A DNA stretch of 64,000 nt from Chloroflexota bacterium (GTDB taxonomy: Bacteria > Chloroflexota > Anaerolineae > Aggregatilineales > Phototrophicaceae): positions 1,550,001 to 1,614,000 of the forward strand of contig JAIUNI010000001.1 in NCBI GenBank assembly GCA_020161935.1. The letters run 5' to 3'. The position numbers were made by a program, and so were the translations under genes. The notes beneath the pieces were generated by a model, which made no database searches, was not told the origin of the DNA, and was given only the letters and a program-made list of their open reading frames with translations. Shown piece by piece: positions 32,508-41,333 of this stretch. Numbering within the stretch: the first letter of the stretch is position 1; each line of letters starts with the position of its first letter.

Positions 32508-33584
32508 GTGAGTGAAAAAGCTACAGTCGCGGTGGTGGGTGCAGGGTGGTGGGCAACGACCATGCATATCCCTGCCCTGCTCAAAAATCCGCGCGTCGAG
32601 AAAATTCTACTGGTGGACAAAAACCCAGCCGCAGCGAAAGCAGCCGCTGAAAAATACAACTTACAATTCCAATACTCAACCATCGCCGAGGCGAAAGCCG
32701 CACACCCTGAACTCAAAGGAGCGATCATTGCGGTAACGCACCAAGCGCACTACGCCGCAGCGATGGAAAGCCTCGAACAAGGATTACACTTGCTCATTGA
32801 AAAACCGATGACGATATATGCGCGGGATGCGAAAGCCTTAGCGGATAAAGCCGATGCTATCGGTGTTGAAATCCTGATGGGTTATACTTTCCCGTATATG
32901 GATCATGCGGTGAAGGCGAAGGGGTATATTGATGAGGGATTAATCGGCGACATTGAATATGTAGCGTGCAGCATGTCGTCGATCACCTACGATTTGTTGA
33001 AGGGACACCCAGAGAAGTTTGCACCCGATGGTGGCTATACGGTGACAGGGCCAGCGACGACCACCTACAGCGAGCCATCGGTGGCGGGGGGCGGGCAAAG
33101 CGTGCTACAAGTCACACATCTCGCGGCGTTGATGTTCCACTTCGCGCAAGAACTTCGTGCCGATACGGTTACGGCTTTTATGAATAACCTTGAGGCGAAG
33201 GTCGATGTCGTGGATGCCATCGCGGTACGTATGAATACCGGCGCACTGGCTATTGTGGGCAGCACGGGCAACGTTGGCATGGGCGACCCCGGTTCGGTGG
33301 AAGTCCATTTGCACGGCAGCAAAGGCCGCATTCTCGTTGACGGCTTTTCGGGCGAGATGTTCATGCGGCTGCATAATGGACGCGAGGAACATATCCCGCG
33401 ACATAATGCCGGATACCCCGGTGAAATCCCGTCGATGAAGTTGGTAGAAATTATTCTGGACGGCGCTAAACCCGCTTTCCCCGGTCGAACGAACGGCTTG
33501 TACACGGTTGAACTGCTGGAAGCGGCGCTCCGGTCGGCAGCGCAAGACGGAATGCCGGTGAAAGTTGCATCCCTTTATACATAA
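32508..33584 (+). CDS. Gfo/Idh/MocA family oxidoreductase
   Basis: NAD(P)-dependent sugar dehydrogenase-like protein of 358 aa with VVGAGWWATTMHIPALLKN as nucleotide-binding start, a LIEKPMTIYARDAKAL motif and GGGQSVLQVTHLAALMF in the substrate region. The start is GTG at 32508, supported by GGAGGGG eight bases upstream. It is followed after 21 bp by an SDR gene, and both follow the four-box promoter, placing them in the presumed DeoR regulon. Confidence 0.9.
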   Translation: MSEKATVAVVGAGWWATTMHIPALLKNPRVEKILLVDKNPAAAKAAAEKYNLQFQYSTIAEAKAAHPELKGAIIAVTHQAHYAAAMESLEQGLHLLIEKPMTIYARDAKALADKADAIGVEILMGYTFPYMDHAVKAKGYIDEGLIGDIEYVACSMSSITYDLLKGHPEKFAPDGGYTVTGPATTTYSEPSVAGGGQSVLQVTHLAALMFHFAQELRADTVTAFMNNLEAKVDVVDAIAVRMNTGALAIVGSTGNVGMGDPGSVEVHLHGSKGRILVDGFSGEMFMRLHNGREEHIPRHNAGYPGEIPSMKLVEIILDGAKPAFPGRTNGLYTVELLEAALRSAAQDGMPVKVASLYT

Positions 33585-33605
33585 CCCAATACGTGAGTGT
33601 GAAAA

Positions 33606-34346
33606 ATGAAAGATCGTGTTGCAATCGTCACCGGAGCCGCACGGGGTATTGGCGCGGCGACCGCACAGGTTCTTGCCCAAAAGGGTGCAAAAGTCGCTGT
33701 CACGGATATTGATGTGGAACTTCTGGAACAGGTCGTTGCTACTATCAAACAGGCTGGCGGCGAGGCCACCGCTTTCCTGTGTGATGTTTCGCGACCGGAA
33801 CAGACTGACCAACTGGTGAATGATGTGGTCGCCACGTATGGGAAGGTCGACATTTTAGTGAATAACGCTGGCATCTGCCCGCGCATTCCGGTTGATGAGA
33901 TGACTGAAGAGATGTTTGACCGGATGTTTAATATCAACCTGAAACCGGTATTTTTCCTCACACGGGCGGCAGCGAACGTCATGAAGCCCTACAAGTGGGG
34001 ACGTGTGGTCAATATTAGTTCGACCGGCGGACGGATTGGCGCGGTACACAACTCCACCGTTTACAGCGGCACCAAAGGCGGAATGCTGGCGATGACCAAA
34101 TCACTGGCACGACATTACGCCCCGTACAATATCCTGATTAATGCGATTGCCCCCGGCGCGGTGGACACGCGCATGTTCGCGAACGTGGCCGCAGAGGCAC
34201 GGGATGAATATGTCGAGACGGTACCCCTGCGGCGTTTTGCCCAGCCGATTGAAATCGCACAGTCGATTGTTCACCTATGCAGTGAAGAAACCACGTGGGT
34301 TACGGGTGCAACGCTGGACGTGAACGGCGGTGTGGTGATGGTGTAA
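33606..34346 (+). CDS. Short-chain dehydrogenase/reductase
   Basis: SDR of 246 aa with every classical motif: TGAARGIGAATAQ at the cofactor site, VNNAGICPR, the catalytic Ser in VNISSTGG, YSGTKGG for Tyr/Lys, and a GATLDVNGG end. The family includes L-rhamnose and L-fucose dehydrogenases, which would feed lactonase and dehydratase steps; the assignment is by context only. It converges with the UxaA-like gene two bases away, with no terminator visible between them. Confidence 0.9.
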   Translation: MKDRVAIVTGAARGIGAATAQVLAQKGAKVAVTDIDVELLEQVVATIKQAGGEATAFLCDVSRPEQTDQLVNDVVATYGKVDILVNNAGICPRIPVDEMTEEMFDRMFNINLKPVFFLTRAAANVMKPYKWGRVVNISSTGGRIGAVHNSTVYSGTKGGMLAMTKSLARHYAPYNILINAIAPGAVDTRMFANVAAEARDEYVETVPLRRFAQPIEIAQSIVHLCSEETTWVTGATLDVNGGVVMV

Positions 34347-34348
34347 GT

Positions 34349-37021
34349 TTAGAGCGAGACACCCAACAAACCGCGCGTGATTTGGAACTGGGTGTTGTCG
34401 CTGTTGCTTAGATGTGGGGTGTAACGCCGAGCCAGTGTCTCTACAACCAAGTTCAGCAGGGTAACAGCCCAATCCGATGATGGGTCATACGTGGCATCCA
34501 AATCAGTCTGATTGTCGGTATGGGCGGTTGAGCCGACTTGTAGAACGGGTAACAGCGGATGCCCCGCCATTGGATTATCGACATGAGCGAGGATGAGTTC
34601 AATGCCGCCTGCCCCCAATCCGGTTAAGATTTCTCCCCATTGGCGTGAGGGCATAAACATGATGTGGAAACCGGCTTTCGTTATGGGCTGGGCATAATCC
34701 AACGTTGGCATAGGCTTCACATCACCGAACACAGACTGCACAAACAGTTTGTCGTTGAGCAGCGGATCATTTTCCGCAATAACGACCGTGCCACCGCCCG
34801 CGACAATCATCTGAACAAGGTGTGCATAGTGCTGTGTCAGTTCCGGTGGCAGCGCACATTGCGCGATGAGGCCGAGGCGCACCCCTTCCATGCCGACTTC
34901 TACTCGTTGGGGATACTGATCTCCACTTGCCTGATCGGTAAACCAATCGCTCATTTTGCGGATGACATTTTGGATGCCACCGTCCATTTGAACACTCGCC
35001 CATCCGTAATCCTGAGGGTCAAGCGATTTCTCGCTCATGAGTTGGCGGATGTAGCCATTGTGGGTTTTCTCGCAGCCGTGTTCGAGCAGCATAGCGTGTT
35101 TAATCATGGGGTGCTGGAGATAGCCAAGCAGGGTATCGGTCAATTCGCTGCCGCTGGACGAACCACAGCCTTCGGTATGAACTAAGGTCACAAAACGCGA
35201 TATTCCGGCATTTTCCGACTGGTGTTTGTTCAACTGCTGCACGCACATGCGGGCAATTTGACCGGAGCAGAGACTCGTGGGGAGAATGAGGCCAACATTT
35301 TCGGTCGCCCAACCAGAAGCCGTGCGGTAGGCTTCGAAGCTCACCTGCGGCACCTCGACATCAGTTTTAATCGGCAGCGGTTCGCCAGAATATGTGGCGG
35401 GCGCAAACTCCTGAAGGTTAGCCGGGCTGGTGAGCTTCCAATCTCGCCAGATTTGCACCTGCGAATGGCCTGCCTTTTCGCCAGCAGACAACTGACCGGA
35501 GGCGATGTCGATGGTGAGTTGAAGGGACTCCGCACCCAGCACATCCATTGGGGTGTCGTCAAGGTATGCACCGGCGTTGACATCCATTTCGGCGCGGAGC
35601 ATGTCGTAGCGGTGAGTCGTCGTGACGATTTTGATGGTGGGTACGTAGGGGAAATTGGTGATCGACCCATTGCCAGTGACAAAGAAAATCATATTGCAAC
35701 CGGAAGCAATCTGCCCAGCGATGCTTTCCAAGTCGTTGCCGGGGCTATCCATGAAGTAGAAACCGGCATCGGGCATGAGTTCGCCATAGTCGATTACATA
35801 GTCGAGTCGTACATCGGGGTTCTTTTTGGTGGACGCGCCAAGGGACTTTAAGTAGATATTGTACAAGCCGCGATAGAGATTACCGCCAGAGGGGTTGCCT
35901 TCGGCTGAATGCCCGTGCCAACCCGCCCATTCTTTGAAACGCTCTAAGAAGCGCACAAACTTTTGAGCCGTGGCGAGATCTTTGACTTTATCTAACACGT
36001 AGGATTCCGCGCCAATGAGTTCGTCGGTTTCCGCCAGATTAGCCGAGCCGCCGTAGTGCAAGATTTCTTTGGTTACCCAGCCGAGCAATGGGTTGCCACT
36101 GATACCAGAAAACGCATCTGAGCCACCACACTGCAAGCCGATCTTCAGCTTACTCACCGGCTGAGGGGAACGTGACATCACGTTGACGGTATCGAGCCAA
36201 CCTTCAACGATGGCACTGGCGGTATCCATATCTTCTTGGAAGGACTTGGTTAACGAGATGAACTGATGCGGCAAGTCAGCAAGTGGATAGTTATGCTCTA
36301 CTAAATATTGGCGCAGCGCGGCATTGTCAACCGCCTCGCCACCCCGATCAACGGCTAAGAGTGCGCCGACATTGGGGTTCACCATAAAGCCAGCCAACGT
36401 TCGCAGCAGGAGTTCACGGTTATTCGGCTGGTCGTGACCGCCTTCGGTGTGTGCAACCGCGACGATGCCATCGATATTGGGATAGCGACCCACGAACGCC
36501 TGCAAGCGGGTTTCGAGCGCACGCACAAAGCCACCGGTGAGGGCAGATGTCCCCAACAGCACAATCATGTTGCGCGTACCGACACCACGTTCCGCCACAC
36601 GCGGATAGCCCATGAATGTCCTTTGGTCACGGTCAGGATACAACATCAAGGGCGGCGTGGGTTGGAACCCTTTTTCGTCGAACACGAATGGAGGAATTTC
36701 GTCGTCAAAGTTCGGTTCGGAGGGCAGTGTGAAGTCAATCGGACGGCGGCTGAGTTCACGCAGAACGCCTTGATTGCGGATATAAGTGCCGGGGGCAATA
36801 TCGACGGTCGCGAGGCCAAAAGGCTGCGCCCACGACAACAAGAACTCACCTTTTGAGATGGGGCGAACGGCAAAACGATGCCCTTCTAACAGGGTGTCGC
36901 TCATCACAAATTCGCTGTCGTCCAGTTGGATCAATGTACCCGCATCGAGGCGACGGGTGGCAATGGCGACGTTATCTTGAGGGTGCGGTAAACGGCCTAC
37001 GGTTTCAAATTTAAAGCTCAT
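34349..37021 (-). CDS. Double-length UxaA-family (altronate/galactarate dehydratase-like) protein
   Basis: Protein of 890 aa, against about 500 for UxaA. Residues 1-95 form a SAF domain. A first UxaA-like lobe (about 125-490) has GYPRVAERGVGTRN, HTEGGHDQPNNRELLLRTLAG, LKIGLQCGGSDAFSGISGNP and FYFMDSPGNDLESIAGQ. A second lobe (about 510-890) repeats the N-terminal part: LVHTEGCGSSSGSELTDTLLG and LEHGCEKTHNGYI. The metal-site cysteines (GCG, GCE) are lost in lobe 1 and kept in lobe 2, whereas QCGGSD is in lobe 1 only. The ATG at 37021 has GGAAAAG upstream; a TTG four codons earlier is the alternative. Confidence 0.85.
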   Translation of the reverse strand: MSFKFETVGRLPHPQDNVAIATRRLDAGTLIQLDDSEFVMSDTLLEGHRFAVRPISKGEFLLSWAQPFGLATVDIAPGTYIRNQGVLRELSRRPIDFTLPSEPNFDDEIPPFVFDEKGFQPTPPLMLYPDRDQRTFMGYPRVAERGVGTRNMIVLLGTSALTGGFVRALETRLQAFVGRYPNIDGIVAVAHTEGGHDQPNNRELLLRTLAGFMVNPNVGALLAVDRGGEAVDNAALRQYLVEHNYPLADLPHQFISLTKSFQEDMDTASAIVEGWLDTVNVMSRSPQPVSKLKIGLQCGGSDAFSGISGNPLLGWVTKEILHYGGSANLAETDELIGAESYVLDKVKDLATAQKFVRFLERFKEWAGWHGHSAEGNPSGGNLYRGLYNIYLKSLGASTKKNPDVRLDYVIDYGELMPDAGFYFMDSPGNDLESIAGQIASGCNMIFFVTGNGSITNFPYVPTIKIVTTTHRYDMLRAEMDVNAGAYLDDTPMDVLGAESLQLTIDIASGQLSAGEKAGHSQVQIWRDWKLTSPANLQEFAPATYSGEPLPIKTDVEVPQVSFEAYRTASGWATENVGLILPTSLCSGQIARMCVQQLNKHQSENAGISRFVTLVHTEGCGSSSGSELTDTLLGYLQHPMIKHAMLLEHGCEKTHNGYIRQLMSEKSLDPQDYGWASVQMDGGIQNVIRKMSDWFTDQASGDQYPQRVEVGMEGVRLGLIAQCALPPELTQHYAHLVQMIVAGGGTVVIAENDPLLNDKLFVQSVFGDVKPMPTLDYAQPITKAGFHIMFMPSRQWGEILTGLGAGGIELILAHVDNPMAGHPLLPVLQVGSTAHTDNQTDLDATYDPSSDWAVTLLNLVVETLARRYTPHLSNSDNTQFQITRGLLGVSL

Positions 37022-37119
37022 GGTCTTTTCCAATAAATTTCAATTCAATGAAGATGTGTCTGTTACCAGTTTAACGTATGCCGTTCATTCTCCCCATTTC
37101 CACAGGTGACCCTAAACAA

Positions 37120-37152
37120 AACAGCCTACAACGGTTGAAGTCGTAGGCTGTT
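37120..37152 (-). terminator. Rho-independent terminator after the GH5 gene
   Basis: A perfect 10-bp stem, AACAGCCTAC (37120-37129) and GTAGGCTGTT (37143-37152), with a 13-nt loop. On the minus strand it is followed by TTTTGTTT (overlapping the stem end). It lies 20 bp downstream of the GH5 stop and upstream of the UxaA-like gene, so the two are separate transcripts. Confidence 0.75.
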
Positions 37153-37172
37153 AGGCAAGCACTCAATATCTA

Positions 37173-38933
37173 TCAGGGCGAGTGGTTATCGTCCCAGATT
37201 TTTTGCCCAAACTCACTGAGGTTTGTAGGCGAGTTACAGTTGTCGATTTCCCAGCCGCCGCCGATGGTGGTGTTGGTGGTGAGGTCGTTGCCATCGCTGC
37301 CATCCCACTGCCAGACGATGCGACCGATGCCGCGGGGTATGGTCGTGTTGAAGGTTGAGTCGGCAGCGGCTTGCGTGTCGCGGTCGGTTTGGATACCGTA
37401 CTCGCCCACGACCATCGCAAAGCCCTGTGCGGCTACACGGTCGAAGAAGTCGCCCATCTTCGCATCGCCGTGATTCCACAGGTCATAGGTGTGGATGCTA
37501 AAGACAATGTTTTCGAAGGTGCGACCGCCGTAGTGCATGACATTCTTGCCGAAGTTCAAGATCGCGCTATCGGTCACAGGGGAAGCATCGTTATTGCCTG
37601 CATCCTGCCCACCATATGCGCCTTCGACAATAATGATGTTGTTGGCTTGTGCGTCATCCCGAATGGCTTGAATGACCTGTCCATGCATGTTGACCCACTG
37701 TTCGCTGTCAATGGACTTGCGCCCGCCGGGTTCATTCATGACATCGAACCAGACATAGGGGTTATCCCGGTAACGCCGGGCGAGGTCGGTAAACCACGCG
37801 ACGAGGGTCTTGAGATCATCACCTTGATAGTACGAGCCAATCCGGTCATGCGCCTCAAATACCACGACGATACCGCGTTCAGTGTAGGTTCGAACGATTG
37901 CGTCGAGGTCGTTGTTGGTGGTGTACTGCGGGTACTGAGTCTGGCCCATAAACAGGAATGAATTCACGCGCACGAGGTTAAACGCCCAGCAGTCGACTAT
38001 CAAATCAACATCATCAACGGTGCGGCGCGGCCACACCCAATTGAAGCCGTTGACGTTCGTCCCTTTGGCGATAAACTCGCTGCCATCGGGGGCGTAAATC
38101 TTAGAGTCGCGTACGGTAAACCCAGCACCATTAGTTGAGGACGATTGGGCTTCGGCTGCTGCGGTGGGCGAAACCGATTCGACGACTACGGGGGCGGCTG
38201 CCGGATAGAAAATAATTTGACCAAATACGCTGGGATCAAGATAAGACTGGTCAGAAACATCGGCTTTTGACCAACTCAGTTTGAGGTCACGGTCTTGCTG
38301 ACTCGCACCATTTAGTTGAATTTGGAAACCAATGGCTTGATCAGGCGCAGGGGTAATCTCCCAAATCGAAGTACGGAGAGGGATCGACACTTCCATCGCA
38401 TAACCCATATTGGTTTTGACGACAACGGCCTGTGCGCCAACCGACTCCCAATCTTTGCCATATAGAATGGTTTGGTTCATCGGTTTACCGATATTCACGG
38501 CTGGAATATTCACCTGCGCGACACCAGAGGCAAATTCTGTCAGCCCCAAATCACCAGTGGCATTGATGTAAAGCTCAACCGAATCTTCATTCCAGTAGTT
38601 GATGTCATGCTGACCAGCAATAATGTTCGCGTCAACGACATCAATCCAAAAGTAGAGGTTGTTTTCATCGGCGACTGCGGCGTAGGTAAAGGTGCTGTGG
38701 GCGGTCGCACTTACGGGTACCAGCGGCCCGCTGGTGACAGTCACCTGATGCACATTCACCCAGTCGGTGAACTTGCCATCCAGAGCGATGTTCACCGGAT
38801 AGGCTACATAATAGGTTTCGCCGGGGGTGCCTTCTGGAGCAAGCCAATCCTGTGCCATCGTTGGTTGAATGACGGATAGAACACCCGTAAACAGGAATGC
38901 TAATAGGGACAGGATGGTTATCCGTAGTTTCAT
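37173..38933 (-). CDS. Secreted glycoside hydrolase family 5 enzyme with CBM9-like domain
   Basis: Exported endoglycanase-like enzyme of 586 aa. A signal peptide covers about residues 1-27 (MKLRITILSLLAFLFTGVLS then VIQPTMA). A CBM9/DOMON-like sugar-binding domain spans about 35-210 (NIALDGKFTDWVNV, NLYFWIDVVD, EDSVELYINATG). The GH5 barrel spans about 260-580, with the acid/base in WFDVMNEPGG, FSIHTYDLW, and the nucleophile in VVGEYGIQTD. The frame extends two codons upstream to a GTG, but the ATG directly before the basic signal start is preferred. Cellulase, mannanase or xyloglucanase cannot be distinguished. Confidence 0.9.
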   Translation of the reverse strand: MKLRITILSLLAFLFTGVLSVIQPTMAQDWLAPEGTPGETYYVAYPVNIALDGKFTDWVNVHQVTVTSGPLVPVSATAHSTFTYAAVADENNLYFWIDVVDANIIAGQHDINYWNEDSVELYINATGDLGLTEFASGVAQVNIPAVNIGKPMNQTILYGKDWESVGAQAVVVKTNMGYAMEVSIPLRTSIWEITPAPDQAIGFQIQLNGASQQDRDLKLSWSKADVSDQSYLDPSVFGQIIFYPAAAPVVVESVSPTAAAEAQSSSTNGAGFTVRDSKIYAPDGSEFIAKGTNVNGFNWVWPRRTVDDVDLIVDCWAFNLVRVNSFLFMGQTQYPQYTTNNDLDAIVRTYTERGIVVVFEAHDRIGSYYQGDDLKTLVAWFTDLARRYRDNPYVWFDVMNEPGGRKSIDSEQWVNMHGQVIQAIRDDAQANNIIIVEGAYGGQDAGNNDASPVTDSAILNFGKNVMHYGGRTFENIVFSIHTYDLWNHGDAKMGDFFDRVAAQGFAMVVGEYGIQTDRDTQAAADSTFNTTIPRGIGRIVWQWDGSDGNDLTTNTTIGGGWEIDNCNSPTNLSEFGQKIWDDNHSP

Positions 38934-39043
38934 TTGCACGTGTACTCACTACTCGGTAAACAGAACTAGTCACTTGGGCGGAAGGCGGCAAACCTAACTG
39001 CCACACCTTACACGCGGAAGATGGAGGGAAAATGATGTGATTA

Positions 39044-39892
39044 TTAGCCGTTGGCTAGCGCGAGTTTGTGTTTGGCGATTTGCCGGCTGATATAGTCGAC
39101 ATCGAAATCCTTGCTGACGAAGTGAACGACTTTGGTATTGAAGCGGAATAAGCGTAAATACAACTGGCTATGCGCTTGATACAAGAAGCCCTCACGGGTG
39201 TCGCGCAGGGTTAGGGGGATCTTTAGTTTATCCAGTAGATAGACACTGTAGAGTGTCCATTCGCCGAACTTGTTGCGGTTTTCCGGCTTATCCTGAATAC
39301 CTTGAAGCAGCTTGGTATACGGATTATCACCGTACAGTTCACGCAAGTAGTCGTTAAGGCTGATGAGTGCGTCACGGTTGAAGCAAAAGAGGTCGTTGAT
39401 GAAATCGACGTACCGCAGCGCACTCACCGGACTCACTTTTAGCAGTTCACCGATGTAATTCACACGTGCTTTTTCGTAGCGAAAGTGCGAATCGGGCAGC
39501 AGGTGGCGGGTGTAATACAAGACCGGCTTGCCGTTATCGTTCAAGTCGCTCTCTAGAATCGGTTGGAGCATGACGGTATCCGCACCCAAGCAGCAGAAGT
39601 TCGGCGTTTCGCAAAATTGGTAGGAGCGGAGTTTAATCAACTGCTGCTTAAACCAACCGGGGAGTTCCATTTCTTCTTTCGAAAGCCATTCGCGGTCGTC
39701 GCTGAGTACCACTTTGCCTTCTAAGCCGATACGGGCGACAAATTCACGCAAATGCGGCAGGTCGTTGGTGATCATCATCAGCCGCCCTTTCGGCAAGAAA
39801 TTCAGCCGGTAGGAGCGCAGCACCAGTTCCAACAGATAACTGACATCACGATGATGGACACAAATAAAGGTATCAAACTGCTGTTCAGCCAT
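39044..39892 (-). CDS. DUF6492-like putative glycosyltransferase
   Basis: Soluble protein of 282 aa resembling DUF6492-type glycosyltransferase-like proteins: FDTFICVHHRDVSYLLELVL at the N-terminus and FCCLGADTVMLQPI as a DxD-like nucleotide-sugar region with a single Asp. The ATG at 39892 has AGGAG eight bases upstream; the longer frame to 40000 overlaps the flippase gene and is rejected. It is the last gene of the polysaccharide cluster. The family call is moderately sure; donor and acceptor are unknown. Confidence 0.65.
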   Translation of the reverse strand: MAEQQFDTFICVHHRDVSYLLELVLRSYRLNFLPKGRLMMITNDLPHLREFVARIGLEGKVVLSDDREWLSKEEMELPGWFKQQLIKLRSYQFCETPNFCCLGADTVMLQPILESDLNDNGKPVLYYTRHLLPDSHFRYEKARVNYIGELLKVSPVSALRYVDFINDLFCFNRDALISLNDYLRELYGDNPYTKLLQGIQDKPENRNKFGEWTLYSVYLLDKLKIPLTLRDTREGFLYQAHSQLYLRLFRFNTKVVHFVSKDFDVDYISRQIAKHKLALANG

Positions 39893-39903
39893 TATTCGTT
39901 CTC

Positions 39904-41226
39904 CTATTCCGCCACTACAACAGCGGGGGTTGGTACAGGCTTTTGGAAGCGTGCCAAGAGCATCAAGACAACCATGATTACCGTCTGGCTGATGGCCCAC
40001 GCCAAGCCTACCCCGACGATGCCATGTTCCGGCAAGAAGATATGGCTGAGGCCGAGTACCATCACGGCGTTTGCACCATAGACCCCGACAATCCCGCGAA
40101 TACGGTTGTTGGCACGCGCCATGCTGATGTAGACGGCGTTGTAGACGTTGGGGATCGCTGATAGCGCGAGAAGCTGCATCAGCGGAACGCCTTCTTCGAC
40201 ATAGCTTGGGCCAACGAAGCGGAGGATAACCGGCGCTGCTACGATTAACAGTGCGGCAGCCGGTAGGACGAGGCGCAAGATGCCCACCATCGCTTTACGC
40301 CGCGACGCACCGATATTCTTCGAGTCGACAATGGCCTCGACTGTGAGCGAGGTTGCCATGTTCGAGACCGCGATTTGCAAGGAACTGGCAATCGTCCATG
40401 CCAGATAGAAGTGAGCGTTTGCCTCCGCACCCGCGACCTGCGTAATAATCAGCGGCAGTAGGGTGCTTGCCATATTCGCGAAGAGCGCAGCCGCATAATT
40501 ACCCGCGACATATTTGGTGAGCTGGCGCAGGGGAATAGCCAGATTTTCTTGGGTGGTTGTTTCAATGTGCTTGGGTATCAAGCGCTTGAACAGCAAGATA
40601 TTGATCGGAATGATGATGATTAACACCGATACCGTCCACGACACAAAGATGCCGGTTTGGGGCAAGATAGCAGCCAGCAATACCAGCATCGCCACCTTAA
40701 TGACCGAAAACACTGCGTTTTCAGCCGGTATCCACAGTGCCTGCCGCAGCCCAACCAAGACGCTATCTTGAAGCACAAATACGCCCCAGATGGCAACGGT
40801 TGCAATGAACCAGCCCGCCAAGGCCGGCGAAGCCGTCAGAAAGGTTAGTGTCGGCGACCAGATGGGAATACCGAGAAAGAAAACGAGGCCGACCAAAGCG
40901 GACAATCCGATAACAACCGAATACGTCATGACGACGAAACGAGGTGTCCGGCGACCAGCAACCGGTATATAGCGGATCATGGTTTCTTGGAGGTTAAGCT
41001 GCGACATACTCGACAAGAAGATCATGATTGAGATCACAGCAGAATTTAGGCCAACATCTTCGGTCTGATAAAACTTCGCGGCAACTGCCCAATAGAGTAA
41101 ACCAAGAGCCGATGTTATACCTGTACTCAGAATAAGCGCGTAACCGTTACGGTATAAAGGTGTCCGCAGGTGTTCCACCAACTGCTTATAGCTCAAGGAT
41201 TTCCGGTCGAAGTAGAGTTTTCTCAT
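39904..41226 (-). CDS. Polysaccharide flippase (Wzx-like, MOP superfamily)
   Basis: Integral membrane protein of 440 aa with 12 or more hydrophobic segments from GYALILSTGITSALGLLYWA to QTVIMVVLMLLARF. The layout and length fit oligosaccharide flippases that move lipid-linked repeat units across the inner membrane. Neighbouring glycosyltransferases support this. The N-terminal 20 residues are basic and cytoplasmic. No polymerase (Wzy) is obvious in the cluster, unless one of the two membrane proteins upstream serves. Confidence 0.87.
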   Translation of the reverse strand: MRKLYFDRKSLSYKQLVEHLRTPLYRNGYALILSTGITSALGLLYWAVAAKFYQTEDVGLNSAVISIMIFLSSMSQLNLQETMIRYIPVAGRRTPRFVVMTYSVVIGLSALVGLVFFLGIPIWSPTLTFLTASPALAGWFIATVAIWGVFVLQDSVLVGLRQALWIPAENAVFSVIKVAMLVLLAAILPQTGIFVSWTVSVLIIIIPINILLFKRLIPKHIETTTQENLAIPLRQLTKYVAGNYAAALFANMASTLLPLIITQVAGAEANAHFYLAWTIASSLQIAVSNMATSLTVEAIVDSKNIGASRRKAMVGILRLVLPAAALLIVAAPVILRFVGPSYVEEGVPLMQLLALSAIPNVYNAVYISMARANNRIRGIVGVYGANAVMVLGLSHIFLPEHGIVGVGLAWAISQTVIMVVLMLLARFQKPVPTPAVVVAE

Positions 41227-41333
41227 TACATCTCACACTATTTCTACGATGCTGCCCGACATACTCTAATACGTACATTAAGGCAGTACCCGATTGATAT
41301 AAGAAGGCCACAAGTGCTTATCAGTAAATAGGA

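Noticed and set aside
34663..35851. Plus-strand frames opposite the UxaA-like gene
   Set aside because: They are shadow frames; the minus-strand protein has continuous family similarity through the whole region.
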